5,793 nucleotides of DNA from Candidatus Kapaibacterium sp. (GCA_027858275.1 JAQIDA010000379.1:1-5793), one strand, 5' to 3'; counted from the stretch's first letter, positions 1 to 5,793 are shown. Notes: a model not told the origin generated them from the sequence alone. Translations and numbers: made by a program.

Positions 1-1
1 A

Positions 2-1018
2 GACACTAAATATGATTTCGCTTTCAAAAATAAGTTTGGAGTTATATCTGACGAATACGAGCATCTAATGATCAACACAGCCGCTGAAAATGAAACAATT
101 CCGGACGCAGTTGCAAAAAACACAAGTCCATACTATGGAATCGTGATTCTACCCGGAGACGTTTTTGAGATTTTCGCCGCTGAATTATCTAATCTGAAGA
201 CATTATTATGGGACAACGGAACAAAAGGTGTATTCACTCCCGGACATGCAGCAGCTATCACACATTCCGTCGATGCGGGTGTTGATATTGCTCTGCTTGG
301 AGCCATGACAGCTTTTGAGTTAGACAAAACAGCTGTTCTTTCATCACTTGGACTTGAATTAAAAGGCCAGACTTACCACGGATATGATTTTTGGAATATT
401 GATGTATATGATTATGATGTTGTTGGAATATCAGGCGATCCTATATCGGGAAAGCTTGGATATGTTACTTCATGTTTACAGGCTCAATTAATTCCGATCT
501 GTTCAATTACAAACAAAAAAACTACTTCGGCGTTTATCAGATGCGCTGAGGAGGATTGGCTAAAAGTGGGCGAAGAAAGATATATCTTAGCCGCAAAAGA
601 CGCGACTTTTGGCTTTCGATATGAAAAGGGCGAGCAGAAAGTTGTTTATATGACAGAATCTCCTTCGTTATTTATTAACGAGCAAAAATCAGCTGAACTA
701 ACGGAGAAAATTTTAGATTATCTCTCAGATTTTATCAGTGTTGAAGAATTCGACAATACTGTGAGAAATATAAAAGCTGCTCCGAACCCGTTTGCAGCTA
801 CTACTACAGTTGAATTCAGCATGTTTTCGGCAGCAGTTGCCGAGATGTCAATTGTAGATGTTTACGGAAATTTAACAGAAGATTTGGGGAGCAAATTGTT
901 ACCTGCCGGGCGGAATACTGAAACAATCAATTTCCGCTATCCGGCATCGGGTGTTTATTTCTTTTTAGTGAAATCAGCCGGACAGACTCAGCAGATAAAA
1001 CTGATTATCAGCAAATAG
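2..1018 (+). CDS. Secreted protein with type IX secretion C-terminal sorting domain (5' end outside window)
   Basis: The frame is open from base 2 with no stop, so the gene begins left of the window and the ATG at 68 is probably internal; 338 residues are visible. The last ~83 residues (about 765-1015) fit the type IX (Por) type A sorting domain: an APNPF segment opening a beta-rich module, a VDVYGN turn, an LPAGRNTETINF strand, SGVYFFLVKS, and a terminal KLIISK. In this family the domain takes a folded protein across the outer membrane and is then cleaved or anchored. The upstream ~250 residues are a mixed alpha/beta region with GISGDPISGK and a helix before the tail (about 690-740). This loosely resembles amidotransferase-like or ThuA-like domains that precede such tails, but I cannot assign an activity. 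Export is well supported; the function is unknown. The stop is TAG at 1016-1018. Confidence 0.85.
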   Translation, partial: DTKYDFAFKNKFGVISDEYEHLMINTAAENETIPDAVAKNTSPYYGIVILPGDVFEIFAAELSNLKTLLWDNGTKGVFTPGHAAAITHSVDAGVDIALLGAMTAFELDKTAVLSSLGLELKGQTYHGYDFWNIDVYDYDVVGISGDPISGKLGYVTSCLQAQLIPICSITNKKTTSAFIRCAEEDWLKVGEERYILAAKDATFGFRYEKGEQKVVYMTESPSLFINEQKSAELTEKILDYLSDFISVEEFDNTVRNIKAAPNPFAATTTVEFSMFSAAVAEMSIVDVYGNLTEDLGSKLLPAGRNTETINFRYPASGVYFFLVKSAGQTQQIKLIISK

Positions 1019-1033
1019 TTTAGCTGTGAGATT

Positions 1034-1285
1034 TTGTGGTTTAAGAGAAAATATGTGCCTCGGAAGCGATTAGCAGGTTTAGCAATAGGTCTAGGCTTAA
1101 CGCTCATCCATTTAATTAGCATTCCGATCACCAATACTTCCGTAAATCCCGCGAGAAGCACCAGTCAGGCAATATTTGTCGGAGATTGGGCAACTGATCA
1201 ATTATGGCTCTTTTGGGTAGCTCCGATTGTCGGAGCGATCTTGGCAGGGCTTGTATACAGGTTCATTTCACCTAAAGAAAAGTAG
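1034..1285 (+). pseudogene. aqpZ: Aquaporin Z, C-terminal remnant
   Basis: The translation matches the C-terminal third of bacterial aquaporin Z. It has the helix 5 segment LAIGLGLTLIHLISIP, the second NPA half-helix TNTSVNPARS with its pore arginine, and the last helix LWLFWVAPIVGAILAGLVYR, then a short tail. AqpZ is normally about 230 residues; only 83 codons are open here. Helices 1-4 and the first NPA motif are absent, and the sequence just upstream belongs to the sorting-domain gene, whose TAG (1016-1018) lies in the same frame. Recognisable similarity begins around 1050. No ATG is available; the only early start is a TTG at 1034 with no ribosome binding site. A fragment this short could not form a water channel. 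The frame is otherwise intact, which suggests recent truncation or an assembly join. Confidence 0.85.
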
Positions 1286-1312
1286 TATTTAGAATATATT
1301 CACGATTTGTAG

Positions 1313-1334
1313 AGCCGCACGGACGTGCGGCTTT
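1313..1334. terminator. GC-rich hairpin between convergent genes
   Basis: AGCCGCAC (1313-1320) and GTGCGGCT (1325-1332) form a perfect 8-bp stem around a GGAC loop, followed by only a short T run (TTT at 1332-1334). It sits between the aquaporin remnant (+) and the flavoprotein gene (-), so it may terminate transcription from either side. The weak T tract means it could instead be a dispersed hairpin repeat. CACG at 1301-1304 and CGTG at 1336-1339 could lengthen the structure. Confidence 0.5.
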
Positions 1335-1349
1335 CCGTGATGCGAACAA

Positions 1350-2564
1350 TTATGCATTCCTTCCCGCCATCCGGCCCGTCGAAAACGCTGCCTGCAGATT
1401 AAATCCTCCGGTGTCGCCGTCGATATTAAGAAGTTCGCCGGCGAAAAACAGTCCGGGAATTATGCGAGATTCCATTGTTTTCGGATTCACTTCTTTGAGT
1501 GAGACTCCTCCCCGAGTAGTCATTGCTCTGTTATATCCTTCAAGTTCGCGAACTGTCAACGGGCAGGCGGACAGGGCTTTGATTAGTTTTGACCTGTCTT
1601 TTTTATTTAGTTCCGCCGCTTTGAGGTCATATGGAATACTGCTTAATTTTAGCAATTTTTCATTCAAGGATTGCGGAAGTCCGAATGCACGTAAAAGATT
1701 TTTCATTGTTTTCCCTGCGGATTCTGCAATTGCTTCAATGAATTGAAGTCGAAACGCCTCTTCGTTCACATCTCCTATAAATGAGATGTTCAATTGATCT
1801 CCGGGAAAAATATCACGAGAAAAATCTAATATGCCAGGCCCGGAAAGCCCTTTGAATGTGAACAGTATATCTCCTGTATGGCTCTTCTGCTTTTTGCCGC
1901 TGCGAATAATCGTGATCCTTGCGTCGGGTACGCTTACGCCTTCGATTTCCGCAAAGGGATAATCTAATATCAGAACCGCCGTCAGAGCGGGGGAGAGAGG
2001 CTCAATCTTATGCCCGAGCTTTTCGATAATCCTGTACATGTCGCCGTCCGATCCTGTTGTAGGATAAGATTTTCCGCCTGTAGTTATTATCAATTTATCG
2101 CAGATATATTCTTCAGATCTGCAGATTACATTGAATCCGCCGTCACGAACATCAACAGATTTAACCGGGCTTTCGCAGCGCAAATCTACACTCAAACGAG
2201 TGCATTCGTCGATCAAAACATTCAATATATCCGCCGCGCGTTCTGACTTAGGAAAAACTTTGGAGTTCTTATCCGTATAGAATTCAATATCTCGTTCTCT
2301 AAAGAAATCCAACAATTGCTCGTTAGAAAATTCCAAGAGAGTCGGCTTAATAAATCGTTCTGCGGTGCCGTATCGTTTGAAAAAATCACGAAGATCAATC
2401 CCTGATGTAAGATTACATCTGCCCGAGCCGGACATCAATAATTTCTTGCCCGGCGAAGACATTTTTTCAAGCAAAAGAACTTTTCCGCCGGCTTGAGCCG
2501 CATGGATTGCAGCAAAGAGTCCGGCAGGTCCCGCGCCGATTATTATAGTTTTGTATTTATTCAT
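1350..2564 (-). CDS. rdsA: BaiN/RdsA (YhiN/HI0933)-family FAD-dependent flavoprotein
   Basis: This is a complete 404-residue protein of normal length for the family. The N-terminal FAD-binding Rossmann fold has GAGPAG at residues 10-15 and the ribose-binding Glu at 33 (LLLEK). Family motifs follow in order: GKKLLMSGSGRCNLTS (39-54), SKVFPKSERAADIL (101-114), TTGGKSYPTTGSDGD (161-175), a DILFTFKGLSGPGIL segment near 232-247, TTRGGVSLKEV (349-359), and the C-terminal FAD-contacting GDTGGFNLQAAFSTG (383-397). Members are cytoplasmic flavoproteins. The E. coli member YhiN, renamed RdsA, is reported to make dihydrouridine in 23S rRNA; BaiN is a bile-acid enzyme of clostridia. The rRNA role is inferred from family only, so the symbol is tentative. 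The ATG at 2562-2564 begins directly before the Rossmann strand; no Shine-Dalgarno sequence is visible, only AT-rich leader. The gene converges on the aquaporin remnant. Confidence 0.93.
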   Translation of the reverse strand: MNKYKTIIIGAGPAGLFAAIHAAQAGGKVLLLEKMSSPGKKLLMSGSGRCNLTSGIDLRDFFKRYGTAERFIKPTLLEFSNEQLLDFFRERDIEFYTDKNSKVFPKSERAADILNVLIDECTRLSVDLRCESPVKSVDVRDGGFNVICRSEEYICDKLIITTGGKSYPTTGSDGDMYRIIEKLGHKIEPLSPALTAVLILDYPFAEIEGVSVPDARITIIRSGKKQKSHTGDILFTFKGLSGPGILDFSRDIFPGDQLNISFIGDVNEEAFRLQFIEAIAESAGKTMKNLLRAFGLPQSLNEKLLKLSSIPYDLKAAELNKKDRSKLIKALSACPLTVRELEGYNRAMTTRGGVSLKEVNPKTMESRIIPGLFFAGELLNIDGDTGGFNLQAAFSTGRMAGRNA

Positions 2565-2597
2565 GTATTTAATATTGTTGATAATTTATCATTTCTT

Positions 2598-2643
2598 AAC
2601 TCCCCTCCTGTTTTAGGAGGGGTGCCCGAAGGGCGGGGTGGTT
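2598..2643. repeat. GC-rich intergenic hairpin repeat, possible terminator
   Basis: CCCCTCCT (2602-2609) and AGGAGGGG (2615-2622) form a perfect 8-bp stem with a GTTTT loop. A second small hairpin, GCCC-GAA-GGGC (2624-2634), follows, then GGGGTGGTT, whose reverse complement AACCACCCC resembles the left end AACTCCCC. It lies in the 105-base gap downstream of the decarboxylase gene and upstream of the flavoprotein gene. From memory, elements with this paired C-rich/G-rich pattern recur between genes in many FCB-group genomes. On the minus strand it could end decarboxylase transcription, though no good T tract follows on that strand; the T-rich stretch (2642-2651) follows on the plus strand. Confidence 0.6.
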
Positions 2644-2669
2644 CTTTTCTTATCCCACTATAGAGCCCG

Positions 2670-4142
2670 TTAGGTATGGAGATTTACTTCTTCCAATTTA
2701 CTGATTTCATCCCTCGCAAATTCCCTAACTAAATCCAGCAATTCCAACAAATCTTTTTTATCAGTAAACGGATTCATCAATGTAGTTCTCAAACACATTT
2801 CTTCGCCGACAAGAGTCGCGCTGATATAGAACCTGCCGCTCTTGATTACTTCTTCGCGGATAGATGTTACAAATGCGTTGGACTTATGCAAATCCTCAAA
2901 GTCGTCGATATAATTGAAACAAACTATGTTGCAGGCAGGTTCGCTGACAATTCGAAAATCTTTATCGGCATAGATCAACTCAGCAAACTCCGCCGCAAGA
3001 TCGAAAGTCGTGTCCACATATTCCCGGACGAGGTCAAATCCGTAAGTGCGAAGCATGGCGTATATTTTCGTACTCATCATACGTTTTGTACACTCTATTG
3101 TGCGCTTGCCGACATTATACCATTGTTTGTCGTCATTATCACCCCAGAGATAGGGCGCTTTTTGAGCAAAAGTCTGATATGAATCATTTTCCTTGCGAAA
3201 CAGAACAGCAGTACACAGTGCCGGCATCATCATCATCTTGTGAAAATCAATCACAACAGAATCTGCTCGCTCAATTCCTTTAGTAAGATTATTATATTTG
3301 CGAGAAATAGCGGCCGCGCCTCCGTGAGCGCCGTCGATGTGAAACCAAATTTCCTCATCTCGGCAGAAATCCGCTATTTTATCCAAAGGATCGAATGTCC
3401 CGGTGGCAGTGTTGGCAGCGTTCGCGACAATTGCGATAATTGTAATATTCCGATCGCGAGCGTTTTTTAAAGACTTTTCGAGGGCCGGAACACGCATTTT
3501 CAGATCATCATCGACAGGCACTTTAATAATTCCTTGGTCACCGAGTCCCATGATTTTTGAAGCGCGTTCAACACAATAATGTGCGTTTTCGGACACCATT
3601 ATCGCGAGTTGTCGCTCGGAATTGTTTCCGTCGATCCATATATCAGAATTCTGAAGAGCCTGACGTGCCGAGAGCAAAGCTGTCAAGTTGCCGATTGAGC
3701 CGCCGGATACGATCATTCCGCCGGCACTTGCGTCCATCCCGATTTCTTTGGCAAGTTCATTCATAACTACTTTTTCCTGAGCTGTTGAGACCGCGCCCAT
3801 TTCGTAAACAGCCATTCCGTTGTTGAGCATCGCCGAAAGCATATCACTGAGAGCTGCTATAGGAATAGGAGGCGTTACCTGATGACCGACATAGCGAGGA
3901 TGATGTAAGTGAATCGAATCGCGAATCGTATCATCAAAAAAGTCACTGAGTCCCTCTTCGCCGGGACTGTTAAAATCTCTGTCCCAATCCTTGTATCTTT
4001 CATCAGGCTCTTTATACGGATATACCGGAATGTCAGTACGATTCAAACTTTCAGCAAGGTAGTCAGCCAAACGGTTAACCATATCATGTCCTTGTTTTCT
4101 GAATTTTTCAGGGTCGTAAGCTCTCTTAAGTAAATCGCTCAT
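2670..4142 (-). CDS. Group II PLP-dependent amino-acid decarboxylase (aromatic amino-acid decarboxylase-like)
   Basis: This is a complete 490-residue cytosolic enzyme of fold-type I. Visible PLP-site elements are: SGGSIGNLTALLSARQ (147-161), which holds the phosphate; His188 in SENAHYC, the residue stacking on the cofactor ring; Asp270 in HIDGAHGGAA, which pairs with the pyridine nitrogen; and Lys302 in VIDFHK, the Schiff-base lysine. Tyr331 (APYLWG) lies 29 residues after the lysine, the same spacing as the catalytic loop Tyr332 after Lys303 in mammalian DOPA decarboxylase. This favours decarboxylation over aldehyde synthesis. The C-terminal domain ends with the family segment LRTTLMNPFTD (451-461). 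The substrate is not decided: aromatic amino acids, glutamate and 2,4-diaminobutyrate are all used by relatives. A run of four Met (303-306) follows the lysine and is compatible with the family. The start is ATG at 4140-4142, with a promoter-like site upstream and no Shine-Dalgarno sequence. Confidence 0.93.
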   Translation of the reverse strand: MSDLLKRAYDPEKFRKQGHDMVNRLADYLAESLNRTDIPVYPYKEPDERYKDWDRDFNSPGEEGLSDFFDDTIRDSIHLHHPRYVGHQVTPPIPIAALSDMLSAMLNNGMAVYEMGAVSTAQEKVVMNELAKEIGMDASAGGMIVSGGSIGNLTALLSARQALQNSDIWIDGNNSERQLAIMVSENAHYCVERASKIMGLGDQGIIKVPVDDDLKMRVPALEKSLKNARDRNITIIAIVANAANTATGTFDPLDKIADFCRDEEIWFHIDGAHGGAAAISRKYNNLTKGIERADSVVIDFHKMMMMPALCTAVLFRKENDSYQTFAQKAPYLWGDNDDKQWYNVGKRTIECTKRMMSTKIYAMLRTYGFDLVREYVDTTFDLAAEFAELIYADKDFRIVSEPACNIVCFNYIDDFEDLHKSNAFVTSIREEVIKSGRFYISATLVGEEMCLRTTLMNPFTDKKDLLELLDLVREFARDEISKLEEVNLHT

Positions 4143-4165
4143 GCTTGTATTCGTATATATGTGGT

Positions 4166-4198
4166 CAAAGTGATTTCATTTCTTTCAGTAAATGCAAA
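4166..4198 (-). promoter_or_regulatory. Candidate Bacteroidota-type promoter of the decarboxylase gene
   Basis: Read on the minus strand, TTTG (4198-4195) is followed after 21 bases by TCACTTTG (4173-4166). This is one mismatch from the TAnnTTTG -7 box, with spacing as in the Bacteroides consensus. It would give a leader of about 20 bases before the ATG at 4142. The match is short and could be chance. Confidence 0.4.
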
Positions 4199-4274
4199 CG
4201 AATTAGGGAGGTATGGAGTGCATGAACTACTATAGGTGGTCATAAGCCAGAGCCTTACATGTGGATTTGCAATT

Positions 4275-4292
4275 GTACTCTCAATTGAGTAT
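4275..4292. promoter_or_regulatory. Palindrome in divergent intergenic region, possible operator
   Basis: TACTC-TCAATT-GAGTA (4276-4291) is a dyad whose core CTCAATTGAG (4280-4289) is fully palindromic. A second CAATTG lies at 4270-4275, overlapping its left edge. It falls 47 bases before the ATG at 4339 and just before TTGATA (4294-4299), which could be a -35 element although no good -10 follows. The rest of the divergent region 4143-4338 holds only the decarboxylase promoter candidate and a ten-codon open frame at 4213-4245. Confidence 0.25.
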
Positions 4293-4338
4293 CTTGATAA
4301 CTTCCGGCTGAGTTTGTATTGATTATTTGACGAGAATT

Positions 4339-5226
4339 ATGAAGGAAGATTTAAAAAAATGGTTTGAGTCGATCCCACCCGAACTTCTAATTGAGCGTAA
4401 TAAAAGAGGGGCAGAAATTGCTTACAAAGAGCATGAAAAATTTATTTTAGATTTGAGTGCCGGCTTGTGCCATCGCTGTGGAAAACCTATGAACTCATTT
4501 AATAAGTATAGATTTTGTTTGCATTGGTTTACTCATCCGGATGGGATCAAAAAGAAATATTTTATAAAGCATCTTCAAAATAAGGAGCTATACTTTTTTG
4601 GACTCGAAAACTATTTCCGCTGGCTAGCAGAGTCAGATAAGCCTTTAGTCAATATTAATGATTTAAAAGATGAAATTTCTGAGACTAAAGTATTAGAACG
4701 CACAATTAGATATAAAAATATTGAATGGTCATTTTCAATTGCTAAGACAGATATTCAAGGACATCCATCTAGATTTAATGGGAAAGAACCTCACTATCAT
4801 ATACAAATGATTATAAACGGAATGAGCTTTCTCAAATTCAATGATTTACATATTCGCTTATCAAAATCAGATTTGTTGAACTTTGAAATGCTGCGCCAAA
4901 TGCCTGAGAATACTGTAAGACAACATGCTAGTGGGATAGGTATGAGCATTATCGAAAACCCTGATAATTCTGAAATATTACTGAAAAATATGACTTCGAG
5001 TAAAGATGAGAAGAATTCCACTTTCAGAGTTGATTCAAGCATATCTCCAAGAGATGGTGATTCTCTATTAATGAACACATTTAATCAAGCAATAAGAATA
5101 AGTAATGAAAAGAATATTCCATTTGTAATGGCTCTTCGTGAATTGCAACCTGATTTAGACATAACTTCCGAAATAAGCCCGGGAAAAGGAGTTCCCAAAA
5201 TCGCTCAAAGAAAAAAGAGGAAGTAG
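4339..5226 (+). CDS. Unrecognised protein with N-terminal Cys/His cluster and a HPSR...PHYHIQM motif
   Basis: This codes for 295 residues from the ATG at 4339. The frame could also begin at TTG 4327, adding four residues, but ATG is preferred; neither has a clear ribosome binding site, and an in-frame TGA at 4309 limits extension. I do not recognise the family. Near the N-terminus CHRCGKP (Cys44, Cys47), then Cys60 and His62 (FCLHWFTH), resemble a zinc-binding knuckle pair. A central segment contains HPSRF (His142) and EPHYHIQM (His152, His154), followed by MSFLKFNDLHIRLSKSD, a beta-rich stretch. The C-terminus is lysine/arginine-rich. There is no signal peptide or membrane helix, so it is probably cytoplasmic. 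Composition is AT-rich: 4681-4740 has 15 G/C of 60, against 34 of 60 at 3661-3720 in the decarboxylase gene. This hints at a different origin. A soluble metal-binding protein is as far as the sequence goes. Confidence 0.8.
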   Translation: MKEDLKKWFESIPPELLIERNKRGAEIAYKEHEKFILDLSAGLCHRCGKPMNSFNKYRFCLHWFTHPDGIKKKYFIKHLQNKELYFFGLENYFRWLAESDKPLVNINDLKDEISETKVLERTIRYKNIEWSFSIAKTDIQGHPSRFNGKEPHYHIQMIINGMSFLKFNDLHIRLSKSDLLNFEMLRQMPENTVRQHASGIGMSIIENPDNSEILLKNMTSSKDEKNSTFRVDSSISPRDGDSLLMNTFNQAIRISNEKNIPFVMALRELQPDLDITSEISPGKGVPKIAQRKKRK

Positions 5227-5241
5227 CCCCCTCTACTTCTT
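5206..5241 (-). terminator. Intrinsic terminator of the small minus-strand gene, overlapping the opposing gene end
   Basis: GAAGTAG (5220-5226) and CTACTTC (5233-5239) form a 7-bp stem with a CCCCCT loop, extendable by a G-U and an A-U pair (5218-5241). Read on the minus strand, the hairpin is followed by CTCTTTTTTCTTT (5218-5206), a good T tract. On the plus strand no T run follows, so it should act mainly on the minus-strand gene. Both stop codons lie inside the stem. Confidence 0.7.
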
Positions 5242-5607
5242 ATGCTCATCCCGAATATTATCCATCTGCCGAGTGATTTCCAACTCGACGCTGATAGCAT
5301 TGACCGCGCCGAAAAGTTTTACGAAAGACTCCCTAAGCGGATCATTAGCCGCACGGCTTCGAACGGCGTATGTGAGATAGTCGGCGAAATTGTTGAAGCT
5401 GTCAATAAGATCTTGCTTCTCAGCTTCGAGCGTTTTAACGTCATATTTCTTGAACTCAGATGAGAAGTAGAGGGTATGAGCAGCTTCAACACCTTGATTA
5501 CTCAAATGCTTTAGCCAGCGGAGGAAGTCGGTCTTCATCGACTCAATCTCTTCTTCGCTGTGTTTTTCCTGCCCTATCATATATCCTGTTCCGTACCGGT
5601 TTTTCAT
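5233..5607 (-). CDS. Small helical protein of unknown function
   Basis: This codes for 124 residues, rich in Glu, Lys, Asp and Arg, and apparently almost all alpha-helical, with helices around residues 18-36, 58-85 and 90-117 separated by turns (NDPLRES at 88-94). There is no signal peptide, membrane segment or cysteine, so it is likely cytoplasmic. I do not recognise the family; a helical-bundle or coiled-coil protein-interaction role is only a guess. The start is uncertain. ATG 5605-5607 lies four bases from a strong TAnnTTTG box, so a transcript would be nearly leaderless. The ATG at 5578-5580 (residue 10) would leave a ~27-base leader containing AGGA, three bases before it. It converges on the upstream plus-strand gene with a 6-base gap. 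Confidence 0.75.
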   Translation of the reverse strand: MKNRYGTGYMIGQEKHSEEEIESMKTDFLRWLKHLSNQGVEAAHTLYFSSEFKKYDVKTLEAEKQDLIDSFNNFADYLTYAVRSRAANDPLRESFVKLFGAVNAISVELEITRQMDNIRDEHKK

Positions 5608-5611
5608 TTCT

Positions 5612-5645
5612 CAAATATACGGGCTGCGAGTGTAATATGCAAGAA
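5612..5645 (-). promoter_or_regulatory. Bacteroidota-type promoter of the small minus-strand gene
   Basis: On the minus strand, TTCTTG (5645-5640) is followed after 20 bases by TATATTTG (5619-5612). This is a perfect TAnnTTTG -7 box at the spacing known for Bacteroides promoters. The start of transcription would fall within a few bases of the ATG at 5607. This supports 5233-5607 as a real gene and raises the question of which ATG is used. Confidence 0.55.
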
Positions 5646-5664
5646 TTGGGCGCCGGGAAATAAA

Positions 5665-5770
5665 GATTTGAACAGGATTTAACGGATTGAAGAGATTAAG
5701 AGAAACCAATTTTCCCACAAAATCCATTCTTAATCATGTCCATCCTCTTAATACCTAAAATCATGATAAA
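5665..5770. repeat. Imperfect inverted repeat, MITE- or REP-like intergenic element
   Basis: The left arm (5665-5701) reads as GATTT, ACAGGATTT, ACGGATT and AGAGATTAAGA. The right arm (5728-5770), read on the opposite strand, gives a related series containing AGGTATTAAG, AGGATGG and GATTAAGA. The inner ends GATTAAGA (5694-5701) and TCTTAATC (5728-5735) match perfectly over 8 bp with a 26-base loop; outer parts match only in patches. The AGGATT-type units and the ATCATGATAAA end resemble short intergenic repeats that I recall from FCB-group and Leptospira genomes. No gene is seen in it, and a palindromic TCATGA is at 5761-5766. Confidence 0.5.
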
Positions 5771-5793
5771 CGTTAATACATTAAAAAAATAAT

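Noticed and set aside
68..70. ATG as the true start of the first gene
   Set aside because: The same frame stays open for 22 codons to the left edge of the window with no stop, and a secreted type IX cargo should have a signal peptide, which is absent after this ATG.
1411..1746. Plus-strand open frame of 111 codons opposite the flavoprotein gene
   Set aside because: It is antisense to a gene with intact, well-known FAD motifs, and its translation shows no domain.
2601..2634. CRISPR or tRNA-like structure in the GC-rich intergenic repeat
   Set aside because: There is no array of spaced repeats and no cloverleaf; the pairing is explained by two simple hairpins.
3222..3240. Run of four Met codons after the PLP lysine of the decarboxylase, seen on this strand as repeated CAT
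   Set aside because: This segment after the lysine is hydrophobic and variable in group II decarboxylases, so the run is unremarkable and not a repeat expansion.
4327..4329. TTG as start of the Cys/His protein
   Set aside because: An in-frame ATG lies four codons later, and there is no ribosome binding site that favours the TTG.
4797..5078. Minus-strand open frame of 93 codons inside the Cys/His gene
   Set aside because: It lies wholly within the larger plus-strand gene, has no promoter or family motif, and its composition follows the complement of the real gene.
5460..5663. Plus-strand open frame opposite the start of the small helical protein
   Set aside because: It is antisense to a gene with a good promoter and shows no recognisable features.

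Overview
The window looks like a chromosomal fragment from the Bacteroidota/Chlorobiota/Ignavibacteriota (FCB) group. The evidence is a type IX secretion C-terminal sorting domain on the first gene, genes that mostly lack Shine-Dalgarno sequences, and two promoter-like sites of the Bacteroidota type (TTTG or TTG, about 20 bases, then TAnnTTTG or a near match). No tRNA, rRNA, CRISPR array, transposase or phage gene is visible. The lineage is inferred from these traits, not from a marker gene.

Layout from left to right. (1) Positions 2-1018, +: the 3' part of a secreted protein gene that runs off the left edge and ends in a type IX sorting domain. (2) Positions 1034-1285, +: the last third of an aquaporin Z gene, without its first four transmembrane helices, starting 15 bases after the previous stop; it is read as a pseudogene. 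(3) A GC-rich hairpin at 1313-1332 separates these from a convergent pair of minus-strand genes. (4) 1350-2564, -: a complete BaiN/RdsA (YhiN/HI0933)-family flavoprotein. (5) A GC-rich hairpin repeat at 2598-2643 lies between this gene and (6) 2670-4142, -: a complete group II pyridoxal-phosphate amino-acid decarboxylase. (7) A 196-base divergent intergenic region (4143-4338) precedes (8) 4339-5226, +: an AT-rich gene for an unrecognised protein with a Cys/His cluster that may bind zinc. (9) 5233-5607, -: a small helical protein of unknown function, convergent with the previous gene and only 6 bases from it. A palindrome holds both stop codons and acts as a likely terminator for the minus-strand gene. 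(10) An imperfect inverted repeat of about 105 bases occupies most of the right end.

The genes do not form an obvious pathway. The two well-defined enzymes (RdsA-like flavoprotein and decarboxylase) share a strand but are separated by a hairpin repeat, so co-transcription is doubtful. The 4339-5607 convergent pair is the least understood part, and its plus-strand gene differs clearly in base composition from the enzymes next to it. I found no convincing defence system or other new multi-gene system. The best leads are the Cys/His protein, the shared-palindrome gene end, and the truncated aquaporin junction.
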